A stretch of 64,000 nt of DNA from positions 18,232 to 82,231 of the forward strand of contig CAVOJV010000041.1 in NCBI GenBank assembly GCA_963696325.1, in the 5' to 3' direction. This document shows positions 1-8,239 of this stretch, piece by piece. The position numbers and the translations under genes were made by a program. A model generated the notes under the pieces. It was not told where the DNA came from and made no database searches. It saw only the letters and a list, made by a program, of their open reading frames with translations. This DNA comes from CAVOJV01 sp963696325. Lineage in GTDB: Bacteria > Pseudomonadota > Gammaproteobacteria > Competibacterales > Competibacteraceae. Every line of letters starts with the position of its first letter. The first letter of the stretch is position 1.

Positions 1-41
1 CTGCTTTGCTTGGAATAGGTGAAGCCAGTGTCTGCCGCACA

Positions 42-494
42 TCAGCGGTTCCTGGGGTGGGCGTGGGGGTGGCCATGGCGGAAGGCTTCATCCGCGTCCT
101 TCTTCTGCGCGTCCGACAGGCTGTTGTAGAGAATCACAAAGACGGCGGTTAATTTTTGGAGGCCCTCCGCATGAGCCGCGGCGATCTCGCCATAGGATTT
201 GAGATCTTCGACAGCCGTCATGGTCTTTGCATTTTCTACGCGCAACTGGGTGAGGGCGTCCAGCGTCTTGGCATTGTCGCGCATCACCTGGGCGACCTTG
301 CTCCATGGGTCTGCCTGGGCTGGCGTGATGTTGAGTTGGGTGTGCAGTTCAGTGATGCGCCCCTCGAGGCGATCCTCGGCAGACGCCTTAGCCGCGACGG
401 CCTGGACTGACGCGAACGTGAGGGTGGCGAGGAGCGCCCCTACCGCAGCCGCGCGTACCGCCACAGCAGTGAAGGGATGGCTATTGTTCTTCAT
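42..494 (-). CDS. Spy/LTXXQ-like small periplasmic protein
   Basis: A 150-residue protein of unproven function. Residues about 1-34 form a signal peptide (basic start, then an Ala/Leu/Val-rich core ending near VAA), so export is expected. The mature part is predicted helical, contains an LNITPAQ segment like the LTxxQ signature of Spy/CpxP-type envelope proteins, and ends in a His-rich tail (HGHPHAHP) that could bind metal. Family members act in envelope stress or metal response; the link here is by motif only. The next gene, also minus strand and 64 bases upstream, encodes a lipoprotein, so the two may be co-expressed. Confidence 0.75.
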   Translation of the reverse strand: MKNNSHPFTAVAVRAAAVGALLATLTFASVQAVAAKASAEDRLEGRITELHTQLNITPAQADPWSKVAQVMRDNAKTLDALTQLRVENAKTMTAVEDLKSYGEIAAAHAEGLQKLTAVFVILYNSLSDAQKKDADEAFRHGHPHAHPRNR

Positions 495-558
495 GTTTCG
501 TCTCTAGAGAGTTCACTCTTACGCACCCGACCCCTCGTCGGGCGCATGGTATCGCTGA

Positions 559-861
559 CTACCACCGATGATGATGGTAGCCACCATAGTACCTACCGGG
601 GTAGCCACCATAGTACCTACCGGGGTAGCCACCATAGTACCTACCGGGGTAGCCACCGTAGTACCTACCGGGGTAGCCACCGTAGTACCTACCGGGGTAG
701 CCACCATAGTACCTACCGGGGTAGCCATCGTAATAGGGGCCGTATACCGGCGCGACGGGTATTTCTACGGAAACACCCGGCCCATACGGCGTGGGGTACA
801 CGGCGCATCCGCTTGTAAGAACGGCGATACCCAGGACGGCGATGAGCGCGAGCTGTTTCAT
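559..861 (-). CDS. Repeat-rich small lipoprotein (GYPGRYYG repeats)
   Basis: A 100-residue protein with a type II signal peptide and lipobox LTSGC (Cys about residue 19), so an outer-membrane or periplasmic lipoprotein is likely. After a Pro/Val-rich stretch the C-terminal half consists of YYGGYPGR octapeptides and a YHHHRW tail. The octapeptides come from perfect 24-bp DNA repeats, so copy number could change by slippage without a frameshift. No enzymatic domain is visible. Gly/Tyr-rich lipoproteins of this sort are common and poorly characterised. The gene lies directly upstream of the LTXXQ-like gene on the same strand. Confidence 0.8.
   Translation of the reverse strand: MKQLALIAVLGIAVLTSGCAVYPTPYGPGVSVEIPVAPVYGPYYDGYPGRYYGGYPGRYYGGYPGRYYGGYPGRYYGGYPGRYYGGYPGRYYGGYHHHRW
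577..720. repeat. 24-bp tandem repeat, six copies, in frame
   Basis: Six head-to-tail 24-bp units (GTAGCCACCrTAGTACCTAC plus CGGG on the plus strand) with no spacers. Copies 4 and 5 carry G where the others have A; a partial seventh follows. The unit is a multiple of three, so expansion or contraction only changes the number of octapeptides in the lipoprotein. Confidence 0.95.
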
Positions 862-1272
862 AGCTAAACCTCCATTGCCCGGCGGTTTTCCGCTTCAGGC
901 ACCCCCAGGTGCTCTTGACCCTCTGCTTGACTGTTACGCTGAGCTCTTGCGCGACTGGTAAAACCAGCAAATAATTTGACCGCTAGATCCTGGGTCCGTT
1001 TGGAAGGGTTGCAGTCAGAATAGGGGGTGCTTCCTGAATCAACGCTGAATAACCACGACTACGGTTCCAAGCGCTGCCGTGAGAGCAATCGTGAGACCGT
1101 CGCCTTGCTCACCCCGAATAACCTTCCGGCTTCCGCGCCGCTTTTCTCGCCGGACGCTACCAGCTTGAGGAGGGTGGCTTTCCTGGGAAGGGGAGAGCTT
1201 GGGCTTTCTCCCCCCATTCCTGCCTTGCGAACGGGCATACTCCAGACCTCACTTCGTCCGCTCCCGAATCAT
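862..1272. other. Stretch without a convincing gene
   Basis: About 410 bases upstream of the lipoprotein gene. The open frames here show no recognisable protein. The part next to 862 should hold the lipoprotein promoter, but no clear -35/-10 pair stands out. The distal part probably belongs to the broken resolvase locus. Confidence 0.5.
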
Positions 1273-1518
1273 GGCGCGTTCGAATTCGAGCGGGAGATGA
1301 TCCGGGAACGCACACAAGCAGGCCTTCAAGCCGCCCGCGCCGAGGGTCGCACTGGCGGCCGTCCACCCAAACTCACCGAACAACAACACCTGGACATCGC
1401 CGACAATGTCCGCTCAGGCCGTAAGTCCGGTGCCGACATGGCGCGACTGTACAATATCAGTGAACCCACTGTGTCCAGGATCGTAAGCCGAGCCCGCCAG
1501 GCTGGTATTCCCGGATGA
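1273..1518 (+). pseudogene. C-terminal fragment of a serine resolvase/invertase
   Basis: The last ~80 codons of a Tn3/Hin-type serine recombinase. FEREMIRERTQAGL matches the end of the catalytic domain. GRPPKL and the following helix-turn-helix (DMARLYNISEPTVSRIV) form the DNA-binding domain. The catalytic N-terminus with its active serine is missing; the upstream in-frame sequence is unrelated. It is a relic of a lost transposon next to the IS5-family element that begins 58 bases downstream. Confidence 0.75.
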
Positions 1519-2024
1519 TCTATCGGTACGACGGCTGGAATGCACCTTTTCGGGGCGTTGTGCAAAAACACCCTTAGAGGACATTCGGCACAGCTTGTGC
1601 TTGGCCTCCGCGATATTTAAGAATCTCTTTATTTGGCAAAGTGTTGGAGATTTCATGAGTTGCCCGGAAATTTCGGATCGTTTTTGGGAACGTGTGGCGC
1701 CGTTGCTGGAACCGTTCAAGCGGCGCAAGTCGGGTGGCTCCAAGCCCCTGGAATTTCGGTTGGTCTTGAACGGGATTTTCTATCTGCTCAAGACGGGTTG
1801 CCAATGGGACTGCTTGCCGGCCTGTTACGGATCGAAGCGCGCGATCCACGAGCACTTCCAGACGTGGGTTGCCGGGGGTGTTGTCACGGAGATATTCCGC
1901 TTGAACGCGGGGGAATACGACGAACTTCAAGGCTTTGAGTGGGCTTGGCAGTCGATGGACGGCCGCTTGGTGCAAGCACCGGTTCGTCAAACCCGAGGCT
2001 TGAAAGCAGCGGGGTTGGGACGTA

Positions 2025-3171
2025 ATACCATTTACCAAATAAATTTATTATAATAAAGCTTCTTCTTCAAACTGATTAGGAATTTAGTCATGAGTCGATC
2101 AATCAGAATTGAAATCACGGAATCTGCTGAAGAATTAAGGGAGATGATGAACGATCAAACCCGTGCTAAGTTTCGAGAGAGGCTGCAAGTATTATACTGG
2201 TTAAAAACCAACCTTTTTCAGTCTTTACAAGATTTATCGGATCATCTGGGCCGATCAAAATCGGTCATTGTAAAGTGGCTGCAAACCTATCGCACGCGAG
2301 GATTGGCCGCACTTTTGCAGTGGAATTATCGCGGTGGTCGCCGGTCAAAGCTATCGGGCGCGCTCCTGGATGCTTTGCAGCGGCGGTTAAGTGATCCCAC
2401 GGCCGGTTTTAACAGCTATAAAGAAGTCAAACACTGGCTTGGGGAAGAATCAGGCGTGGAGATGCCCTATTCCACCGTGCATCGTATTGTTCGCTATAAG
2501 TTACAAGCCAAGCTCAAGGTGGCGCGCCCGACGAGCATTCATCGGCAGGATGCTGCCGTCGTCGAATTTAAAAAAACTGCCAGATCGCCTCGAGCTAATT
2601 GAGGTCCTTCAAAACTTAGGCGGCAGTTCGGCCTTGCCGTTACGCTATTGGAGTCAGGATGAAAGTCGTTTTGGGTTGAAGACGATCACCCGGCGTGTGC
2701 TCACCGCGTTGGGGGTCAAACCGATCGGTCCGGTCCAATGGAAGTATCAAGCGTTCTATTTATATGGCGCGGTTGAACCCCTGAAGGGAGACCGTTTCTT
2801 TTTAGAGTTTTCTCATTTAGACGCGGATTGTTTTCAGCTATTTATAGACCAATTCTCTCAAGCTTACCCCCACAGTCTTAATATACTTAAATTAGATAAC
2901 GGACGGTTTCATTTAGCCAAAAAACTCTAGATTCCTGATAATGTCGTCTTGTTATTTCAACCTCCTTATAGCCCGGATGTCAATCCCATCGAACGCGTTT
3001 GGCAATCTATGAAAGATCAATTGCGCTGGCTTAACCTGAATAATTTAGAAGAATTGCGTAGAGAAGTTGATCAAATTATTCAGTCTATCACTGCCAATCA
3101 ATTAGCTTCCTTGACCGGCTTTGAGTTCATTTTAGCCGCACTTAAATAATAAAACCTATTGGTAAGTGGTA
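2025..3171 (+). mobile_element. IS630-family element inside the IS5-family transposase
   Basis: The ends ATACCATTTACCAA and (complement) TACCACTTACCAA form imperfect inverted repeats. The flanking TA at 2023-2024 and 3172-3173 is the TA duplication typical of IS630/Tc1 elements. The target reading frame is restored by excision with one TA left. The element is more AT-rich than its host. Confidence 0.85.
2090..3149 (+). pseudogene. IS630-family transposase, frameshift plus stop
   Basis: N-terminal helix-turn-helix (residues about 1-140) followed by a DDE domain with SQDESRFGL, LKLDNGRFH and SPDVNPIERVW, the three acidic positions. The frame changes at a run of seven A (2570-2576). The downstream frame is +1 (or -2), so it does not fit the usual -1 slip. 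A TAG at 2928 interrupts AKKL-IPDN, where CAG to TAG is the likely change. Two lesions mean it is probably dead. Confidence 0.85.
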
Positions 3172-3656
3172 TAACCCCACGGATCGCGGACGCAGCGGCA
3201 GCAAAATTCATCTTCAGGTCGACCGGCATGGAATGCCCAGTGCCGTTACGCTGGCGGGAGCCCATGTGCATGACAGCCGGCTCATCACGCCCACGATCGA
3301 TGTGAGCGTGATTACGGCCTCTCCCGCGACGGAGGAAGACCCCAGGCACCTGTGCTTGGACAAGGCCTATGACATGAAACGAGTCGAGCAAGCGGTTCTC
3401 GGCCATGGGTACACGCCTCATATTCGCCGGATCGGCGAGGAAAAAGGTGTCGATTCCGAAGGTATCCACCCCGCTAAACGCGGGGTGGTGGAACGGACCT
3501 TCGCATGGCTCAAAGGCTTTCGAGCCATCCGGACTCGATACGTTTGCCGAGGAAACAATTATTTGGCCCTGCTCCAGGTTGCCTGCGCTTTCATCCTCGG
3601 CAGGCGAATCGAAGACGCCGCCATGTAGGGCAATTTATGTGCCGGATGTCCTCTTA

Positions 3657-4276
3657 ATGGCACTGGTCAAATGGTCATAGCGCAGCCGCCGAAACACCCC
3701 ACCAAAATAATGAAACGCGTGCTGGTGCGCGTCTAAAAAGGCCTGCTGGGTAGCACGGGGATAGGCGCGATGATACGCCGCCCCGCTGGCCATGCTCCGC
3801 ACCACGAACACCTGCGCCACCTGGCGCTCACCGGCCAGTTCCACCACCGCTTCATACCAATCCACCTGGCCTTCGACCCCCCAGTCATAACTCTGCGGGA
3901 TACAGATCGCCTGGCTCAATAATCCCAGCTGGGCCTTCCGCGCCCGCACCTACTGCCGCACCCGGCGTTCGGAAATCGGATACTGCGGATACTCGGCCCG
4001 CAGGCGGGTGTAAATCCGATGGGCGGTATGCCGCTGTTGGCGCGGCGCCTGGCGGTCCTGTTCCAACATCGCCTCAATCACCGGTCGTACCGGCGCCAGC
4101 CGTGGACACGACCACACCGGGCGCCGGCGCTCCAGTGGCCACGCACTCTGTAACGCTTGGCATACCAGGCGCCGGTGGATACCCAACTGCCGCGCCACGC
4201 CGGCAAGGGTACCGATGCCAAACTCATAGTCACGTCGGATCTGTTCAAAGAGCTCCACCTTCTGTCTCCGGTTCAT
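3657..4276 (-). pseudogene. istA: IS21-type transposase (IstA) N-terminal remnant
   Basis: Reading from 4276, the protein starts with a helix-turn-helix region (FGIGTLAGVARQLGIHR), reaches a TAG just after SERRVRQ (about 3950), and continues in the same frame into the integrase core ([16 protein letters not shown], first Asp in QVDWY; later [16 protein letters not shown]). It stops at the IS5-family element, whose inverted repeat supplies the last codons. Nonsense mutation plus truncation make it inactive. It differs from the IS21 transposase at 23-29 kb. A possible element end lies at about 4291-4311. Confidence 0.8.
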
Positions 4277-4323
4277 GACGGCTCCTCTGTTGCCTGAAAA
4301 TCAGGTCAACAGAGTAAGCGTTA

Positions 4324-5524
4324 AACCGCATCCAGTTTGAGACCTTGAGTTTTTTGAGGTGAACCACTACCCTCTTTCTGAAAGAGCCAAAGGGTAGTAA
4401 GAGAGCGATGCTGACTATTGATTATAGCCGCTGGGGCCAAGACCCTGACATTTTCAGAGTACTGGGGTTGAATGCGGAGCACCCGCGCACGCGGGAGCGC
4501 TTCCTGGCCTTGTACGAGATTTGTGGGGATAAGAACGCCAGTCAAGTTGGTCGGGAAACGGGCCGTAACCCGCAAACGGTGATGGAGTGGGTGCACCGTT
4601 ACAATACGGTTGGACCGGCGGCCTTGGTGTACCAGCGTACCGGTGGCCGTTCCCCCTTTTTACCCCGGCCCTGGAACCAGGCGTCGATGGGGTTATCCGC
4701 GAGGCCCTGAAGCAAGCGGCGACCCCCCCGCCAGAGCGGACCGCCCCGCCGGCCCCGCGCTGGACCCTGAAGCGGCTGCAAGGATGGCTCCAGGCCCAGG
4801 GCCAGGACGAGTGCTGTCGGGAGACGATCCGGCAGGCGCTCAAGCGGTTAGGCTTGTCCTGGAAAAAAGCCCGGAAACTGTTGAATAAAGCCGATCCGGA
4901 TCAGCGGGCGGCGTTTCTAGACAAACTCCACCCCTTGCTGGTCGCCGCCACCCGGGGCCAACACACGCTGGTCTACATTGATGAGGCCCATTTTCGCCAG
5001 GATACCGATGAAGGCTATGGCTGGTCGGTCAAGGGCGAGCGGTTCTGGGTCAGTTCCAATTCTCCCGGGCTGGGGGCGAAGGTGTCGTGTTACGGGGTTT
5101 ACTTCTACAATCAAGGCCAGGTTAAGCTGTATCCATACGACCGTGCCAACAGCGAGATGACCATTGAACTGTTAGAAACCCTCCGTCGGGAACTCCCGGC
5201 GGTACCGCTAACGGTGCTCTGGGACGGGGCGTCCTATCACCGAGCGCAAGCGGTGACCCAACGGGCCGATGAACTGCGGATCAACCGGTTGCCATTGCCG
5301 GGCTACAGTCCGGACTTCATGCCGGTGGAACACCTCTGGCAGTGGGTACGAGAAGACGTGACCTATCACACCTGTTACGACAATCGGGCGGAATTGATCG
5401 CCCAACTGGAACAGTTTCAACAGGCAATCAACGCCACCCCCAATGCCGTCGCCGACCGACTTTGGGTCAAAACTCACCTCGATCCCGAAGAGGAAAAACT
5501 ACGGGTTTCAAAGTAGATGCGGTT
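4324..5524 (+). mobile_element. Second IS630-family element (1.2 kb)
   Basis: Inverted ends AACCGCATCCAGTTTGA and (complement) AACCGCATCTACTTTGA, flanked by TA at 4322-4323 and 5525-5526, so the boundaries are firm. It carries one transposase in two overlapping frames. It sits right next to the IS21 remnant. Confidence 0.85.
4408..5516 (+). CDS. IS630-family transposase (two frames, possible -1 shift)
   Basis: Frame 1 (4408 to about 4660) encodes the helix-turn-helix part (RERFLALYEICGDKNASQVGRETGRNPQTVMEW). Frame 2 carries the rest, with the DDE core: LVYIDEAHFRQD, VLWDGASYHRA and GYSPDFMPVEHLWQWVRED. The overlap lies at a CCCCC-TTTTT run (about 4652-4662), and the second frame is -1 to the first. 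Some IS630 elements use programmed frameshifting, but the site lacks a clean X-XXY-YYZ heptamer, so an indel is equally possible. The rest of the gene is undamaged and the element ends are intact. Confidence 0.75.
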
Positions 5525-5630
5525 TAGCAACATTCAGGTGGGCCAAATGAGAGTGCCGAAATGTCCCAAATCAGATTACCGAACTCATACATGCCGCTGC
5601 TCAAAGGGGGGGCCATGAATGGGGCTAACC

Positions 5631-5696
5631 GGGGTTTGACGAGCAACCGGACATTATGCCGAGCTCGGCATAATGTTCCATTGGACTTCAAACTCC
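5631..5696. repeat. Long palindromic repeat P1
   Basis: A 66-bp imperfect palindrome centred at 5663/5664. The inner 26 bp (5651-5676, half-site ACATTATGCCGAG) is perfect. The outer arms are GGGGTTTG and CAAACTCC. It shares core and left arm with P2 (6210-6275) in direct orientation and has the outer-arm type of P4 and P5. Confidence 0.9.
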
Positions 5697-5735
5697 TAAC
5701 AGTTCCTCTGCTACTCGAACCCCCTAATGGAGTTT

Positions 5736-6035
5736 TTACTGATTCCTGCCCAAGGGGCGAGTAAAGGTATACTGGGCGGGTTCAACGATGAGTTGGTGGG
5801 CCGCTTGCTCCGTGCTGCCGTTCGCGAGCGTAAGCGGCAACCCCACGAGAAAGATGGCCGTGCCCAGCGCAGTGGCTACCAAGCCTACGGGTCGTTGCAG
5901 AAGGAGGTCAACCGCTACCTCACCGCTGGTAACGTCTGATTTTGAGTCAGCGTCCTCTGCGCGGCTAAGGCTCGCTGTCAACGTTAGCGCGACGGCGAAG
6001 AGGGGGGCCAGGCGAAGTTGGGTCATGGTCGGCAC
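5736..6035 (-). CDS. Small exported or membrane protein, unknown
   Basis: A 99-residue protein with an N-terminal signal sequence (residues about 5-26, ending SRAED) and one hydrophobic segment (GLVATALGTAIFLVGLPLTL). The segment RPVGLVATALG...STEQAAHQLIVEPAQYTFTRPLG resembles small conserved envelope proteins of gammaproteobacteria that databases call hypothetical or, without evidence, transporters. No function can be assigned. The gene lies between two direct copies of the palindromic repeat (P1, P2) with no obvious partner. Confidence 0.7.
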   Translation of the reverse strand: MPTMTQLRLAPLFAVALTLTASLSRAEDADSKSDVTSGEVAVDLLLQRPVGLVATALGTAIFLVGLPLTLANGSTEQAAHQLIVEPAQYTFTRPLGRNQ

Positions 6036-6209
6036 CGAGAAGGGTTATTAGTCTTTAAAATATTAGATCACTTCGTACCGGTTCAACAGTTGAACTGCTG
6101 CCCTCACCCAAGCCGGGTGACCGCAAGGATTTATGTAAAAATCGGCAGTAGCGGCTTTAACTGTCAACAAGCGACTAATTTCCACATAAAATTATGGTGG
6201 TTAGAACAC

Positions 6210-6275
6210 GGGGTTTGACGAGCAACCGGACATTATGCCGAGCTCGGCATAATGTCCCATTGATCCCCAAACCCC
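6210..6275. repeat. Long palindromic repeat P2
   Basis: A 66-bp imperfect palindrome centred at 6242/6243. Its 26-bp perfect core equals that of P1, and its outer arms are GGGGTTTG and CAAACCCC. It abuts, and supplies the last codons of, the truncated response-regulator gene at 6276-6337. Confidence 0.9.
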
Positions 6276-6337
6276 TCGTACCCCAGCACGGCGGGATCGT
6301 CATCGACGATGAACACCGTGGGAGTGCTGGTCAGCAT
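6276..6337 (-). pseudogene. Response regulator, first ~20 codons only
   Basis: An ATG at 6337 overlaps the kinase stop codon and opens MLTSTPTVFIVDDDPAVL, the first strand and acidic cluster of a receiver domain (FixJ/NarL-like). The homology stops exactly where palindrome P2 begins. The frame then runs through the palindrome and ends. This is the cognate regulator of the kinase upstream, cut off after about 20 residues. Confidence 0.8.
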
Positions 6338-8064
6338 GCGGCGGCCCCGGTGTCGGCCGGCAGGGTTAAGCGGAAGGTCGCCCCTCCTTCGGGATGGTTC
6401 TCCGCCCACAGCCGACCCCCGTGGGCGGCAATAATCGAGCGGCTGATGGCCAGTCCCATCCCCAGGCCGTGGGGCTTGGTCGTGACAAACGGCTCAAAGA
6501 TATGCTCCAACCGCTGGGGATCGATACCGACACCCGTATCATGAACGCTAACCTCGATGGTGGCCGCGTCCGGCCGGGTCGTGCGAACCTCGATCCGGCG
6601 AGGGCGGCTAGCCGAAGCCAACATGGCTTCGGCCCCGTTCAGCAGCAGGTTAAGGATTACTTGCTGCAGTTGAATCGAATCGCCAGTCACCCCTGGCAGG
6701 GTGGTGTCGAGGGTCATGACGAGAGATACCTGACGGGTGATCAGGTCGCTGTGGATCAGTTTGCTGACCTCCCGAATGATCGCGTTGATATCCAGTGGCT
6801 GCCTTTGCACCTCACCTTTCTTGAGCATGGCCCGCACCTGACCAATCACCTCGCTGGCCCGCTGAGCGGCCGCCACGATGTCCGCCAGGATGGCGTTCAG
6901 ATCCCCCACCTCCAGCCTGCCGTGCGCCAGCAACCGCTGAGCCGCCTGCGCATTGCTGAGGATGGCGGTGAGCGGCTGGTTAAGCTCGTGGGCGAACGCC
7001 GTAGAGAGTTCCCCGAGTGTCACTACCCGCATCATGTGCGCCAGTTCCTGGCGTTGGCGCAGGACTTCCAGCTCCACCTGCTTGCGCTCGGTGATATCGA
7101 TCGATACGCCCAGCATGCGCAGTGGCTTGCCGGCACTGTCAAAATAACCCCGCCCTTTGGCGGTGAGCCAGTGCAGGCTGCCGTCCGGCCAGACCACCCG
7201 GTATTCGCCGTGGAATTCGGTTTGCTCCGCCAACACCTGCTGAATGGCCTGGTGGGTGGACTCGCGGTCATCCGGGTGCAGGGTATTGAGAAACGCCTGG
7301 TAGTTCAGGGGCACTGCCGGGGCGAAACCGTACAAAGCCCGGCATTTCTCCGTGGCCTCGATCTGATCACGCGCGATGTCCCACCACCACATGCCGAGTT
7401 CCGCCGAGGAGGCGGCCAAGTTCATGCGCTCTTCGGTGTCGCGCAGCGCCGTTTCAGCCCGGTGCCGTTCCTCACTCTCGCGCAGCACCGCCTCGGCCTG
7501 CTTGCGCGCGGTGATATCGCTGATCACGACGCGGCACCCGGGCGCGCCGTCGGCGTCCTGCGCCACGGTCGCCTCCAGCCGCGCCCAGAAGGGGGCTGCT
7601 TCGGCGCGCAGCATCCTGAACTCGCACGCCTGCGACGCGCCTGTCGCAAAGAGCTGTTGGCGGAAGCGGTAGTAGCTGTCCTGGTCTTCGGGCAGGATAA
7701 AGCGGGTCAACGGCTGTTTGACCAAATCGCGCCGTGCCACTCCGAACAGGGTGGCGGCGGTGAGGTTGGCCTCCAGGATCAGCCCCTGCTCGGCAATGGT
7801 GCAATAGCCCACCGGCGCCAGGTTATACAGGTCGAAATAACGCGCCCGCGCGGCCTCCAGTTCCGCCTGCGCCCGGCACAGTTCCTCGTTCTGCATCTCC
7901 AGTTCGATTTGATGCACGTGCAGTTCGTGGAGCGTCCGCCGCGTTGCTTCGGGCGACAGGGCCTCCAGGTTTTCAGGCAACTGCGCCGCTTTTTCCCGGG
8001 CCATCTCTTCGGCCCGCCGGCGCAGTTCAGCGATCTCTTTGGCCCGGTCATCTTTATTTTTCAT
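6331..8064 (-). CDS. PAS-domain sensor histidine kinase
   Basis: A 577-residue cytoplasmic kinase without membrane segments. An N-terminal coiled coil is followed by a PAS domain (YFDLYNLAPVGYCTI...), a second PAS/PAC module (residues about 210-325), then the kinase core: H-box AFAHELNQPLTAI with the phospho-His near residue 358, N-box LQQVILNLLLNGAEAM, G1 DTGVGIDP, F-box FEPFVTTKPHGLGMGL. The core is FixL/NodV-like. Start 8064 (MKNKDD) has a GGAGG site; an upstream ATG at 8106 lies in a repeat and is less likely. Its response regulator is truncated, so the pathway is probably orphaned. Confidence 0.88.
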   Translation of the reverse strand: MKNKDDRAKEIAELRRRAEEMAREKAAQLPENLEALSPEATRRTLHELHVHQIELEMQNEELCRAQAELEAARARYFDLYNLAPVGYCTIAEQGLILEANLTAATLFGVARRDLVKQPLTRFILPEDQDSYYRFRQQLFATGASQACEFRMLRAEAAPFWARLEATVAQDADGAPGCRVVISDITARKQAEAVLRESEERHRAETALRDTEERMNLAASSAELGMWWWDIARDQIEATEKCRALYGFAPAVPLNYQAFLNTLHPDDRESTHQAIQQVLAEQTEFHGEYRVVWPDGSLHWLTAKGRGYFDSAGKPLRMLGVSIDITERKQVELEVLRQRQELAHMMRVVTLGELSTAFAHELNQPLTAILSNAQAAQRLLAHGRLEVGDLNAILADIVAAAQRASEVIGQVRAMLKKGEVQRQPLDINAIIREVSKLIHSDLITRQVSLVMTLDTTLPGVTGDSIQLQQVILNLLLNGAEAMLASASRPRRIEVRTTRPDAATIEVSVHDTGVGIDPQRLEHIFEPFVTTKPHGLGMGLAISRSIIAAHGGRLWAENHPEGGATFRLTLPADTGAAAC

Positions 8065-8093
8065 CGCGGCCCTCCATCGGTTCGGCCCATCTT

Positions 8094-8239
8094 GGAGAGC
8101 ATGCAAAACCGGGGGAGCTAAGCCGCCTTTTTGAGTTTTTCATCACCCTCCGCCCGACAGCCGGGAGGCCACTCCCGAAACTCCTATGCCGATCACCTCA
8201 CCGGCGCTGGGTTGCCTCCGCCAGTTTTGCATGCTCTCC
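8094..8239. repeat. MITE-like unit with 16-bp inverted ends
   Basis: GGAGAGCATGCAAAAC (8094-8109) recurs inverted at 8224-8239. The 146-bp interval has no gene of its own and contains a GGGAGGCCACTCCC-type hairpin. The left arm lies just before the kinase and the right arm provides the last codons of the hydrolase. No target duplication was recognised. Confidence 0.5.

Larger units (their letters stand above)
1655..3628 (+). pseudogene. IS5-family transposase, split by an insertion
   Basis: The N-terminal part (1655-2024) has the IS5-type DUF4096-like opening (RFWERVAPLLEP...TGCQWDCLP). The C-terminal part (3174-3628) has the DDE end (DKAYDM, then RGVVERTFAWLKGFRAIRTRY). The two are separated by 1149 bases. 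Removing 2025-3173 rejoins the codons as GRNPTDRGRSG, a normal IS5 junction, with no frame change. The gene is inactive as it stands. Start 1655 is preceded by a GGAGA ribosome site. Confidence 0.9.
1577..3653 (+). mobile_element. IS5-family element, disrupted by an IS630-family element
   Basis: The terminal inverted repeats GAGGACATTCGGCACA and, at 3638-3653, the complement of GAGGACATCCGGCACA differ at one position. A direct TTA flanks the element (1574-1576 and 3654-3656), fitting the 3-bp TNA duplications of IS1031-like members. Without the inner IS the element is about 928 bp. On its right side it cuts an IS21-type transposase gene. Confidence 0.85.

Noticed and set aside
577..720. Repeat array resembling CRISPR
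   Set aside because: The 24-bp units are directly adjacent with no unique spacers, and they encode in-frame lipoprotein repeats.
1027..1272. N-terminal extension of the resolvase fragment as part of a real 163-residue protein
   Set aside because: The sequence before GAFEFERE does not resemble a resolvase catalytic domain and lacks the active serine motif.
2564..2580. Programmed -1 frameshift in the inner IS630 transposase
   Set aside because: The downstream frame is +1 (or -2) relative to the first, and a separate TAG at 2928 also interrupts the gene, so decay is more likely.
6394..8121. Long plus-strand ORF opposite the sensor kinase
   Set aside because: It is a shadow of the kinase gene: its composition is that of antisense GC-rich coding DNA, and the kinase motifs are all on the minus strand.
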